Source: Candidatus Omnitrophota bacterium
GTDB lineage: Bacteria; Omnitrophota; Gorgyraeia; Duberdicusellales; Duberdicusellaceae
Reading direction: 5' to 3'
Assembly (NCBI GenBank): GCA_016932855.1
Contig: JAFGCB010000039.1
Coordinates: 1-57,717, forward strand
Length of the DNA stretch: 57,717 bases
The notes under the pieces were generated by a model, which was not told where the DNA came from, searched no databases, and saw only the letters and a program-made list of their open reading frames with translations. Positions 15,529 to 24,343 of this stretch are shown one piece after another (position 1 is the stretch's first letter; every line of letters begins with the position of its first letter). Position numbers and translations under genes: made by a program.

Positions 15529-17178
15529 ATGAAAAGATTTCAAGGCCGGTCAAGATTTGATCTTAGCGTAGCTTTTATAACAGGCTTTTTGTTTCTTGTA
15601 TGCTTAAATTTGGGCTTTGCTCAGGCAGAGCCTGAGAATAGCGGCAAGCTTAACGAAAATTATGTTCCGGCCGAGATTTTAGTCAGGTTTCAGCCGGAAG
15701 TAACTTCTGGTCAGGCCGAGTCAATAATTGAAGATTACGGATGCAGGGTTCTTAAGGCTATAAAGCCGATAAAAGTATATCATTTAAGTATCCCTGAGGG
15801 TATCCAAGTCCAAGAGATGGTAGATATTCTAAAAAAAGACAGTCGAGTAAAGTACGCTGAGCCTAACCATATATTAGAGCCTAGTAGTATATTTGGCGAT
15901 ATAGTAAGACGTTTGGTTGAGATGTTTAAAACGAGGTTTTCTGACGAGAATCAAACACCTGATTTTGGAGGGAATATCCAAGCTCCAGATAACCCGAATT
16001 TGCCAATTGTAGCAGTGATAGATACAGGCATTGATTATAATCACCCTGATTTTAAGGGTCATATCTATATTAATGAGGATGAAATTCCCGGTAACGGTAT
16101 TGATGATGATGGTAATGGTTATGTTGACGATTTTATTGGGTGGAACGTCAGCGGAAACGACAATAATCCCCTTGATGAATCCGGACATGGTACACATGTT
16201 TCGGGAATAGTATTGGAGGCAAGTCAGGGAAATTGTCAGATCATGCCTATTCGCGCATCTAAAACCATAACATGGGCATTTGCCAAGACATCCACCTTTA
16301 CAGATGCAGACGTAGCCGCGGCAATTATCTATGCTGCAGACAACGGTGCAAAAGTAATAAATATGAGCCTTGGGGGTACTGAACATTCAGAGACTGTCCA
16401 GGCCGCGATTGATTATGCTTATGAGAAGGGAGTAGTAATCATAGCTGCTGCTGGAAATGATGACACTTCAAGATTGCATTATCCAGCGGCATATGAGCAT
16501 GTACTTAGCGTAGGAGCTGTGGATGGTAACGGCGAGAGGGCTGATTTTTCTAATTATGGCTACTGGGTAGATATTTATGCTCCGGGAGTAGATATAAATA
16601 GTACCTGTATGGCAGGAGGTTATTGCGATATGAGCGGAACTTCCATGGCAGCTCCCTATGTGGCAGGAATAGCGGCTGCTATAATCGCCGAGAATCCTCT
16701 TTTAACTCCTGATGAAGTATACGCTCTTATACAGGAGAATGCTGATTCGTTTTCAGGCGGTCCGCGTCCATTCCTTGAAATGGTTATGGATGCAGTAGCG
16801 CAGATATTAGGCGGTGATCCGCTTTATGGTGGGGCGGGCATAATAAATCCTGCTGCCACACTTGCAGCCACGCCTACGGTGGAAGAGACAATCATCGGGC
16901 TTTTTAGAGAAGGTTCAGGAAGAGACCCCACTCAGGATGAACTTGAATACTGGGCCCGGAAAGCAAGAAGCGGGGAAGCCTCAAGAGCAGATATTGAGCA
17001 GTATATAAGCGGGCTGCCGCAAGCCGGCTCGAATAAGCAAGAAGACTCAACCCGCGATGCTGACCAAGAAAATTCTCCGGGAAACAGAGAAAGAAAGAGA
17101 AACTCCGGCAATAGTATTAGTTTTTCATCTCAGATGAGAGGCCCCGGTTCCCAGAGAAGGCAGGACAGAAGGTTTTAG
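15529..17178 (+). CDS. Secreted subtilisin-like serine protease (peptidase S8)
   Basis: A 549-residue exported endopeptidase. A signal peptide (1-33) is followed by a propeptide-like domain (about 45-115) of the fervidolysin type with PAEILVRF and YAEPNH. The catalytic domain has Asp165 in VIDTGID, His220 in GHGTHVSG and Ser372 in GTSMAAPYVAG, plus the oxyanion region AAAGN. An acidic NGIDDDGNGYVDD loop probably binds calcium. After the domain, EETIIGLFREGSGRDPTQDE (about 455-500) resembles a DUF4214-like helical repeat, and the Arg-rich tail is disordered. The ATG with AAAGGAGG upstream is preferred to an in-frame GTG 21 bp earlier. Confidence 0.93.
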   Translation: MKRFQGRSRFDLSVAFITGFLFLVCLNLGFAQAEPENSGKLNENYVPAEILVRFQPEVTSGQAESIIEDYGCRVLKAIKPIKVYHLSIPEGIQVQEMVDILKKDSRVKYAEPNHILEPSSIFGDIVRRLVEMFKTRFSDENQTPDFGGNIQAPDNPNLPIVAVIDTGIDYNHPDFKGHIYINEDEIPGNGIDDDGNGYVDDFIGWNVSGNDNNPLDESGHGTHVSGIVLEASQGNCQIMPIRASKTITWAFAKTSTFTDADVAAAIIYAADNGAKVINMSLGGTEHSETVQAAIDYAYEKGVVIIAAAGNDDTSRLHYPAAYEHVLSVGAVDGNGERADFSNYGYWVDIYAPGVDINSTCMAGGYCDMSGTSMAAPYVAGIAAAIIAENPLLTPDEVYALIQENADSFSGGPRPFLEMVMDAVAQILGGDPLYGGAGIINPAATLAATPTVEETIIGLFREGSGRDPTQDELEYWARKARSGEASRADIEQYISGLPQAGSNKQEDSTRDADQENSPGNRERKRNSGNSISFSSQMRGPGSQRRQDRRF

Positions 17179-17361
17179 GATTTAAGCAGTATTTATAGAT
17201 TAAGTTAAAGATAAGTAAAATTTCCGCTTAATACCCTCCTCAAAACACATATCCAAAGTAAGCCCGCAGGTACATTCTTTTTAATAATCGGCAGAATTTT
17301 CTATGCATATCATTGCTAATTTGGTACAATAAGTCGGAATTTGTAAAAAAGGAGGCTGATT

Positions 17362-17844
17362 ATGAAAGAGATCCTGGAAATTTTAGAAAACAATGCCCGG
17401 ATTTCCACTAAAGATTTAGCAAAACTTACCAAGAAGAAAGAGAAAGACGTTGTCAAGGAAATAAAGAATTTAGAAAAGAAAGGCGTTATCGTAAAGTATA
17501 AAACAGTAATTAACAAAGATTTGGCTAAAGAAGAAAATGCCACTCTTGCTATTATAGAGGTAAAAGTTACACCCCAGAAAGACCTGGGCTTTGATTATAT
17601 AGCTGAAAGAATCTACCGCTTTGAGGAAGTTAAAAGTTGCTATCTTTTATCAGGTACTTATGATTTGCTTTTAATAGTCGAAGGAAAAGACCTGCATACA
17701 GTAGCCAATTTTGTGGCTGAGAAATTAGCTCCGTTGGAGTCGGTAAAAGGCACTATTTCCCACTTTATGCTTAAAAAATACAAGGAAGACGGCGTAGTTC
17801 TTAAGCGAGATAAAGACCGCAAGCGCCTGACAATTACCTATTAG
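17362..17844 (+). CDS. Lrp/AsnC family transcriptional regulator
   Basis: A 160-residue feast/famine regulator. Residues 1-55 form the winged helix-turn-helix with ILEILENNARISTKDLA and KDVVKEIKNLEKKGVI. Residues about 66-145 form the RAM ligand-binding domain (LAIIEVKVTPQ, VKSCYLLSGTYDLLLIVEGKD). Such proteins sense amino acids and form octamers. A perfect AGGAGG lies 8 nt before the ATG. The next gene, 380 bp downstream, is a class I aminotransferase, a common partner of Lrp-like regulators. Confidence 0.92.
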   Translation: MKEILEILENNARISTKDLAKLTKKKEKDVVKEIKNLEKKGVIVKYKTVINKDLAKEENATLAIIEVKVTPQKDLGFDYIAERIYRFEEVKSCYLLSGTYDLLLIVEGKDLHTVANFVAEKLAPLESVKGTISHFMLKKYKEDGVVLKRDKDRKRLTITY

Positions 17845-18190
17845 TTACGAATTACGAATATTTTACGAATATACGAATAGATATTTTAACAGCAATCTCT
17901 AAGGGTAGGTAGTGGGTTTAGTAGTGCGGTAAAGTTTTAAGCCCCTTATCAAAATGGCCAATGATCAAACTCGAGTGATGAATAAAAAAATAAATCCCAA
18001 TGTCAAATACTGCCAATACTACCAATACTACCAAACAAATCCCAACCCCCAAATCCCAATAGATTTTGGATTTGGGATTTTGGATTTACTTGGGATTTGG
18101 TAGTATAGGGATTTGGGATTTCATTCGCCATTGGTCATTGAAGAATTGGACATTGAATAAAGCCTTTGTCCACTATGCACTACTTCACCT
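17845..18190. repeat. Intergenic word repeats (TACGAAT and AAATCCCAA families)
   Basis: This gap of nearly 380 bp is filled by degenerate short words. TTACGAAT occurs four times in the first 40 bp. TACCAATACTACCAA and AAATCCCAA follow, with their reverse complements (TTGGGATTT, GGATTTGGGATT) forming a long imperfect inverted repeat at about 17995-18120. TTGGTCATTGAAGAATTGG comes last. No gene or clear promoter is seen. Confidence 0.75.
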
Positions 18191-18224
18191 TGATTTTTTC
18201 ACTTAACCGAAAATTCTTATTATT

Positions 18225-19385
18225 ATGAAGGATTTTGTTGCTAAAAGAATTAAAAAATTGGCTCCCTCGGGAATCAGGCAGTTTTTCGACCTGGTCTTAA
18301 AAACCAAGGACGTAGTGTCTTTAGGAGTAGGTGAGCCTGATTTTGTCGCCCCTTGGAATATCCGGGAGAAGGCCATTTATTCACTTGAGCAGGGTTATAC
18401 TTCTTATACATCTAATAAGGGTCTTTTGCGGCTTAGGCTGGAGATAGCCTACTTTCTTAAAAAACATTACGGTCTAGTCTATGATGCCGAAGATGAGATT
18501 TTGATTACGACCGGAGTAAGCCAGGGCCTGGATTTGGCGGTAAGAGCCGTTGTAAATCCTAATGACAGGGTTTTGATAATATACCCTTGCTATGTAGCTT
18601 ATCCGGCAGCGGTTGAGATCGCCGGAGGCAGAATAACAGGTCTTTACACCAAGGAAAGCGAAGGGTTCAAGATTAATCTTAAGGAGCTAGAAGCCGTTCT
18701 TAAGAAGAATAAACCGAAAGCCATGATTCTAAATTACCCTTCCAATCCTACGGGCGTCTCTTACACAAGAGAAGAGCTTAAAGAAATAAACCTTATTTGC
18801 GCCAAGCACGATGTATTAGTAATAAGCGATGAAATATATGACCTTATTAGCTATGATTACAAGCAGATCCCTTTTGCAACCCTAAAAGGAGCAAAGAGCC
18901 GGACCATATACTTAAACGGTTTTTCTAAAGGATACGCTATGACCGGCTTTCGGGTCGGCTTTGCCTGCGGCAGTAAGCAGATAATAGCCCAGATGGCTAA
19001 AATACATTCTTTTGTCATGCTTTGCGCTCCTATAATTTCTCAGCTGGCGGCGGTCGAAGCTTTAACTTCCCAAAAAGAAGTAAGCCTTATGATAAGAGAG
19101 TATAAAAGAAGAAGAGATTACATAACAGACGAGCTTAATCAGATGGGCTTAAGGACCATTCTGCCCCAAGGGGCTTTTTACTGTTTTTGCTCTGTTAAGC
19201 AAACAAAGCTTGATTCTTTGGAGTTTGCAAAAAAACTGCTTAAAGAAGTAAAGGTGGCGGTTGTCCCCGGTCAGGCTTTCGGCAGCTCGTATAAAGATTT
19301 TATAAGGATTTCCTATGCTTGTGTCTTTGAAGACCTAAAGGAAGCTATCAGCCGTATCAAGAAATTTAAAACCAAGCTTTCCTGA
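18225..19385 (+). CDS. Class I/II pyridoxal-phosphate aminotransferase
   Basis: A 386-residue fold-type I PLP enzyme, aspartate-aminotransferase-like (AspC/PatA group). Family signatures are VSLGVGEPDF near the start, YTSNKGLLRLR, ITTGVSQGLDLA, NYPSNPTGVSYT, SDEIYDLI, and GFSKGYAMTGFRVGF, where the lysine of SKGYA binds PLP. The C-terminal RISYA carries the arginine that contacts the substrate carboxylate. Donor and acceptor cannot be fixed from sequence. The Lrp-type regulator upstream suggests amino-acid-responsive control. No Shine-Dalgarno is seen. The next gene starts 7 bp after its stop. Confidence 0.93.
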   Translation: MKDFVAKRIKKLAPSGIRQFFDLVLKTKDVVSLGVGEPDFVAPWNIREKAIYSLEQGYTSYTSNKGLLRLRLEIAYFLKKHYGLVYDAEDEILITTGVSQGLDLAVRAVVNPNDRVLIIYPCYVAYPAAVEIAGGRITGLYTKESEGFKINLKELEAVLKKNKPKAMILNYPSNPTGVSYTREELKEINLICAKHDVLVISDEIYDLISYDYKQIPFATLKGAKSRTIYLNGFSKGYAMTGFRVGFACGSKQIIAQMAKIHSFVMLCAPIISQLAAVEALTSQKEVSLMIREYKRRRDYITDELNQMGLRTILPQGAFYCFCSVKQTKLDSLEFAKKLLKEVKVAVVPGQAFGSSYKDFIRISYACVFEDLKEAISRIKKFKTKLS

Positions 19386-19392
19386 TTATTTG

Positions 19393-21747
19393 ATGAAAAA
19401 CAAACTAACCTTTTTAGTTCTTCTGACAGCCCTTATCTTGGCCGGCTGCTCCAATTTAGATTCCGTAGAGAAACTCTCCAGAAATATTGATGTTCTGTAC
19501 CGGAGGGTGGAGTCTCTTTATAAAGGATTAACAGCCAGATACCCTAATAACGAGGCTGTTAAGTTAAGCCTTGGAAAATTTTATTATAAAAACAGAGATT
19601 ATCAAAAGGCAGAAGAAATACTAAAAGAACTTTATTCTTCCGAGGCAAGGCTCCTTTTGGCTAAAACTTATGCCCGGCTTTCGGATTATACCTCGGCTTT
19701 AGATATTTTCGAGCGCTTAAAAGATATTAAAGACCAGGAAGCCCTTTTCCTTTACGGCTTAAGCCTTGAGAAGAAAAATTTATTTCCTAAAGCCAAGAGC
19801 GTTTATAACCAGGTAAACAGGACTCCTTACGCCAACTTTGCAAAGCAGAGGTTAGATTCTCTTAGAGTCGGGTTTGACCAGGAAGTTCCGGCCTATCTCG
19901 AGGAGATGATTAAGGCCTCGCCCGGTTCGGAGGATTTTCCTAACGCTTCGTCGATAGTCCTTTTCTGTGACGAGGAGATCAGTTTCACCAAGGACGATAA
20001 ATCTGTCGCAGTAATGCATGTGGTAGTAAAGGTGCTCAACGATAAGGGAAGGCAGGATTGGGGAGAGGTGGAAATCGGGTATGATTCCACCTACGAGAAG
20101 GTGGAATTAGAGTTTGCCCGTACTATTACGCCGGATAAAAGAATAGTATCCGTAGGCAAGGAGAACATAAGAGACGTAACTAAATATTTAAATTTTCCGC
20201 TTTACAGCAATGCCAAAGCGTTCATTATATCTATGCCCGAAGTATTGAAAGAGAGCTTTATAGAATATAAGGTAAAGATTTACAGGAATAAACTTATAAA
20301 CAAAAAAGATTTTTCCTTTATCTACCGGCTTAAGGAGTCCCAGCCGATTATTGACTGTAAATTAGCTATTTTGGTTCCCGAAGGCAAAGAGATATTCTTC
20401 CATGCCATAAATGAGCAGTACCTGCCTCCCCACATGAGTTTTGAGCCTAAAGAAAATATTAAAGGTGATTTCCGCGAGTACATTTTCGAATTTAAAGACA
20501 TACCTCAATTTATCCCCGAGTCCAACATGGTCCCGTCTTCTTTTACTAACCCGGCTTTAGTTGTATCCAGTTTTGCGGACTGGGGTCAGTTTTATGAGTG
20601 GTGGCGCAAGCTTTACAAGGACAAGACCGCCTTAAGCCAAGAATTAGGCCTATTCTTAGAGGAGTTGATAAAAGATGCGGAATCAGACTACGAGAAGGCG
20701 CGCAGGATTTATGAGTTCTGCGCCGAAAAAATAAGGTATGTGGCTATAGAATACGGGGAAGCCGGCTTCGAGCCTCATAATGCCCAGGAGGTATTTCTTA
20801 ATAAATACGGCGACTGCAAAGATCAGGCGATTCTTCTTATAAGCCTCTTAAGAGGAGCGGGCCTTAAGGCCTATCCTGTGCTTATCCCCACAAAAACAGC
20901 TTATAATCTGGAAGAAAATCGCGCAGCCTCTTATTTTAACCACGCAATTGCCTGTGTGGATTTAGAGGGAAGTTTGGTATTTATGGACCCAACCGCGTCG
21001 GTAACTTCTTTCAAAGATTTACCTCCCTCTGACCAGAACAGGCGGGTTTTGGTATTCTTCGACGATAATTACAAAATCTTAGATACCCCGATTTTAAAAG
21101 ACAATTCTCTGAATATAAAAATGGCGGTTCGGATAGACGAAAAAGAGATCGTCGAGATCCAAAGAGAGGTTATTTCTTTTGGTTTTTATGCTTCCAGCCA
21201 GAGATACTATTTACGTTATACCCCTCCCCAGTTAATCGAGGATAATCTACGGGAGAAGATGAAGAATTTTTCTTCTCTTTCCAGGCTGGTTAATTTTGAG
21301 ACAGTAAATGTCGACAGTCTTGATAAGGCCCCTATTTTAAGATACAACTTTCTGGCTTATAATTTTCTAAGTAAAGTAAGAGATTTACGGATACTGCCGG
21401 TATTAGGCGAAGAGATAATAGATACTTCCTGGATAAATAGAGACGAACGCAGCTATCCTTTGTATTTAGGCAGCCCCTATGAGTTTAAAGTGGAAGCAAA
21501 AATAACTTTACCGCCTAATCTTAGAGTCCAATATTTGCCTCAGGATTTGAAAATCGAAAGTAAGTGGCTGGATTTTAGCTTAACCTATAAAGAAGAAGGC
21601 AAAGGGCTATTGTTTGACGAAACGCTTTCGATAAAGGAAGAGACGGTAAAAGAAAGCGAGTATTTAGATTTCAAAAAGATAATCGAGGATATCCTGCACA
21701 ATCTTAAGCAGCAGATAATACTTAAAGTGACAAACAAAGATGCCTAG
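19393..21747 (+). CDS. Lipoprotein with TPRs, DUF3857 and transglutaminase-like domain
   Basis: A 784-residue envelope protein. The signal peptide ends in a lipobox, I-L-A-G-C, at about residue 19. TPR-like helices follow (40-155). A DUF3857 domain covers about 175-340, with DKSVAVMHVVVKVLNDKGRQ as its start. A transglutaminase-like domain occupies about 400-515. It contains KYGDCKDQA with the catalytic Cys, NHAI with the His and FMDPT with the Asp. The DUF3857/transglutaminase pairing is common in Bacteroidetes and other diderms, but the substrate is unknown. The first in-frame ATG gives a good signal peptide; a TTG one codon earlier is equally placed. It overlaps the next gene by 8 bp. Confidence 0.88.
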   Translation: MKNKLTFLVLLTALILAGCSNLDSVEKLSRNIDVLYRRVESLYKGLTARYPNNEAVKLSLGKFYYKNRDYQKAEEILKELYSSEARLLLAKTYARLSDYTSALDIFERLKDIKDQEALFLYGLSLEKKNLFPKAKSVYNQVNRTPYANFAKQRLDSLRVGFDQEVPAYLEEMIKASPGSEDFPNASSIVLFCDEEISFTKDDKSVAVMHVVVKVLNDKGRQDWGEVEIGYDSTYEKVELEFARTITPDKRIVSVGKENIRDVTKYLNFPLYSNAKAFIISMPEVLKESFIEYKVKIYRNKLINKKDFSFIYRLKESQPIIDCKLAILVPEGKEIFFHAINEQYLPPHMSFEPKENIKGDFREYIFEFKDIPQFIPESNMVPSSFTNPALVVSSFADWGQFYEWWRKLYKDKTALSQELGLFLEELIKDAESDYEKARRIYEFCAEKIRYVAIEYGEAGFEPHNAQEVFLNKYGDCKDQAILLISLLRGAGLKAYPVLIPTKTAYNLEENRAASYFNHAIACVDLEGSLVFMDPTASVTSFKDLPPSDQNRRVLVFFDDNYKILDTPILKDNSLNIKMAVRIDEKEIVEIQREVISFGFYASSQRYYLRYTPPQLIEDNLREKMKNFSSLSRLVNFETVNVDSLDKAPILRYNFLAYNFLSKVRDLRILPVLGEEIIDTSWINRDERSYPLYLGSPYEFKVEAKITLPPNLRVQYLPQDLKIESKWLDFSLTYKEEGKGLLFDETLSIKEETVKESEYLDFKKIIEDILHNLKQQIILKVTNKDA

Positions 21748-22156
21748 GAAAAAGAATAGGAAGAAATCGTTCGAGATAAAGTTTTACGAAAGGCTTGTAA
21801 ACAACGAGCCGAATTTCGCCGAGGCTTTATCCTGTCTGGGTGAAGCCTATACCAGGGGCGGGCTGTTTAACGAAGGATTGGAAGTCGATCTTCGTCTTGC
21901 CAAGCTTAAGCCCGATGATCCCGTTGTCTATTATAATCTAGCCTGCAGTTATTCTCTTTTGGGCCGGATAGATGAAGCCTTTTCGGCTCTAAAAAAATCA
22001 ATTCTCCTCGGCTACGAAGATTTTTCTTATATTCTGAAAGACAAAGATCTAGAAAATATCAGGCGGGATAAGCGATTCTTAAGACTCATGAACAAGATAA
22101 ACAGCCGTTTTTTAAAAGCCAAATCAATAGGCAGCCTCCAAAGCGAAGTAAGATAG
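21740..22156 (+). CDS. Small TPR protein
   Basis: A 138-residue protein with two to three tetratricopeptide repeats. NEPNFAEALSCLGEAYTRGG and DPVVYYNLACSYSLLGRIDE carry the W/L-G-Y-A-F-A pattern, and DLENIRRDKRFLRLM at the end matches the degenerate last unit seen in many TPR lipoproteins. The N-terminus is basic with no signal peptide. It overlaps the DUF3857 gene by 8 bp, so the two are translationally coupled and probably interact. Confidence 0.82.
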   Translation: MPRKKNRKKSFEIKFYERLVNNEPNFAEALSCLGEAYTRGGLFNEGLEVDLRLAKLKPDDPVVYYNLACSYSLLGRIDEAFSALKKSILLGYEDFSYILKDKDLENIRRDKRFLRLMNKINSRFLKAKSIGSLQSEVR

Positions 22157-22202
22157 CTTGTATTTTCTATTTACCCCCCTTATATCCCTTACCCAGTAAG
22201 CA

Positions 22203-23336
22203 ATGAAGAGAAGAGACAGAGTAATAAATCTTACCCAAAATCTTATCAGGATAAATTCCGAAAATCCTTTAGGTAGCGAGAGGGATATCGCTGAATATAT
22301 TTGCAAGTTTCTTAAGAGATTCGGATACAAGCCCAGGATTGTAGAGTTTGTTCCCGGAAGAAGCAATGTTACATGTCTTATAAAATCAAGAAATTCTTTA
22401 AAGCGCATTTTAATAAGTCCCCATCTGGATACGGTTCCCGCCGGTCCGGGCTGGAAAGTGCCGCCTTTTTCAGGGAAAATCCTAAAGAGAAAGATTTACG
22501 GCAGAGGGGCCTCGGATTGCAAGGGTAATTTAGCTGTGACTTTGGCGGTATTAGCATCTTTAAGGAAGCAAAGAATTGTTTTTGATAATTTAGACATAAT
22601 CTTCGCTGCTACGGCTGATGAAGAAACAGGAAGCCTTGTCGGTTTTAAGCCTTTGCTTAAAAGAATTAAGCCTCTGGATTACGCTTTGGTTCTTGACGGC
22701 AGCAATTTCGAAATAACCTATGCTCAGAAAGGCCTTCTGCATTTAAGGATAATAATATACGGCAAAAAAGCTCACGGCGCATACCCTGAAAGAGGAGTAA
22801 ACGCGATAGATAAGGCCGCAAAAGCTCTGATTAAAATCAACGAATGGGCAGTTTCCGTCAATAGATTATATAGGAAGGCAGAGCTTAGCGTTAATGCCGG
22901 CAGGATTGAAGGAGGCCAGAAAGTCAACATCGTTGCCGATAAGTGCATCATAGATTTAGATTTTAGATTTTCTTTAAACAAAGACACGAGGTTCTTCACG
23001 GACAAGCTTAGAAAATTAATAAAAAAAGTCAGCAAAAATTTCCGTCTGGATGTTCTTAACTTTCAAAGGCCGGCGGAAACCTGCCCGGACAATATTTTAA
23101 TAAAGACACTTAAAAGTTCTTTAAGGTCCAAGAATATCAACCCCGTTATGCAGGTTTGCAAAGGGGCGACGGTTTTAAACTTTTTGACCGAGAAGAAAAT
23201 CCCTTCAGCGGTATTCGGCTTTTCTTCAAAAAAACAAGCTCATGCAACCGATGAATATATAGAAATCGCAAATCTTAAGAAAGGCGTAGTCCTTCTTAAG
23301 GATTTTTTAACTCGACTTGACAAGAGGATTGGTTAG
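22203..23336 (+). CDS. M20 family metallopeptidase (ArgE/DapE/CPG2-like)
   Basis: A 377-residue zinc-dependent amidohydrolase of the family that includes acetylornithine deacetylase, succinyl-diaminopimelate desuccinylase and carboxypeptidase G2. Metal-site motifs are SPHLDTVPAG, GRGASDCKGN and TADEETGS, where the first Glu is the general base. HGAYPERGVNA marks the dimerisation domain, and HATDEYIEI supplies the final ligand. The exact substrate cannot be assigned. The gene lies 46 bp after the TPR gene and 2 bp before era. Confidence 0.9.
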   Translation: MKRRDRVINLTQNLIRINSENPLGSERDIAEYICKFLKRFGYKPRIVEFVPGRSNVTCLIKSRNSLKRILISPHLDTVPAGPGWKVPPFSGKILKRKIYGRGASDCKGNLAVTLAVLASLRKQRIVFDNLDIIFAATADEETGSLVGFKPLLKRIKPLDYALVLDGSNFEITYAQKGLLHLRIIIYGKKAHGAYPERGVNAIDKAAKALIKINEWAVSVNRLYRKAELSVNAGRIEGGQKVNIVADKCIIDLDFRFSLNKDTRFFTDKLRKLIKKVSKNFRLDVLNFQRPAETCPDNILIKTLKSSLRSKNINPVMQVCKGATVLNFLTEKKIPSAVFGFSSKKQAHATDEYIEIANLKKGVVLLKDFLTRLDKRIG

Positions 23337-23338
23337 AG

Positions 23339-24241
23339 ATGAGAAAATTTAAGTGCGGGTTTGTAAGCATAGTAGGGCGTCCGAATGTCGGTAAATCCAC
23401 CTTGCTTAACAGTCTTCTTAAAGAGAAAGTAAGCATTATTTCCAAAGTTCCCCAGACCACCCGTTATATAATCAGGGGCATTCTTAATTTAAAGAGCACG
23501 CAGATTGTCTTTGTCGATACCCCGGGCATACATCTTTTCAAAGATAGACTTACGTCCTCGCTGAATATTTTAGCTTTAAATGCATTAAAGGACGTCGAAG
23601 TAATCCTCTACGTGACTGACTCAACCAGGCCGCCTCATAAAGAAGAGGAAAAAATAATGAACAGCTTAGCGTTAAGGAAGACCCCGCTGATCATGGCTTT
23701 AAATAAAATAGATAAATCAGAGAAATATATACCCGATTATATAGAGATGTGGCAGCGCAAAACCGGCGGTAAAAAAGGCAGTCTTAAGTATTTTATCCCC
23801 ATCTCGGCCTTAAAGGGAACCGGCCTTGATAAGATTCAGGAGGTTATTGTGGAGTCCTTGCCGCAGTCGCCTCCTTTTTACGAGAAGGACACTATTACTG
23901 ATTTTCCCATTTTTTACAGAGTTTCCGACGTTATTCGTGAGAAGATTTGCAGCCTCCTTAAAGAGGAGCTGCCTCACAATATAGCCGTGGAAGTTGAGAG
24001 CATAGATAATCAAGGTAGCCTGGTTAAAGTTCAGGCCAGGATTTTAATTGCCAAGAAATCCCATAAGCTGATTGTAATCGGCCGCAGAGGCTCGATGATA
24101 AAAGAAATAGGGACTCTAGCCCGAAAGGACTTGGAAGATATGTTTGGCAAAAAGGTATTTTTGGATCTCTGGGTTAAGCTAGAGAAGGACTGGTATAATA
24201 AACCCAGGGTCTTGAAGGAGCTGGGGTATACCGGAATATGA
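23339..24241 (+). CDS. era: GTPase Era
   Basis: Era binds the 3' end of 16S rRNA and helps 30S maturation. The 300-residue length is normal. G motifs are GRPNVGKST (G1), TTR in the switch (G2), DTPGIH (G3), NKID (G4) and SALKGTG (G5). The C-terminal KH domain (about 205-290) includes VIGRRGSMIKEIGTLAR, the GXXG-type RNA-binding loop. A short WYNKP near the end is also typical. It follows the M20 peptidase by 2 bp and precedes an rRNA methyltransferase, so a ribosome-biogenesis role fits the neighbourhood. Confidence 0.96.
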   Translation: MRKFKCGFVSIVGRPNVGKSTLLNSLLKEKVSIISKVPQTTRYIIRGILNLKSTQIVFVDTPGIHLFKDRLTSSLNILALNALKDVEVILYVTDSTRPPHKEEEKIMNSLALRKTPLIMALNKIDKSEKYIPDYIEMWQRKTGGKKGSLKYFIPISALKGTGLDKIQEVIVESLPQSPPFYEKDTITDFPIFYRVSDVIREKICSLLKEELPHNIAVEVESIDNQGSLVKVQARILIAKKSHKLIVIGRRGSMIKEIGTLARKDLEDMFGKKVFLDLWVKLEKDWYNKPRVLKELGYTGI

Positions 24242-24343
24242 GACTGTAATGCGCTAGGTAAAGAATGATTAATAATTTTACACCAAGCACACAGCGCTAA
24301 GCACGGATTTTTAATTTCATATCCGCAGTTATAAAAGATATAT

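Noticed and set aside
15874-16386. 170-codon antisense frame in the subtilase gene
   Set aside because: It is a shadow of the calcium-loop and catalytic-domain codons; Cys/Ile-rich composition is not protein-like.
17845-18190. CRISPR array
   Set aside because: The repeats are degenerate, have no constant spacer length and no cas genes nearby.
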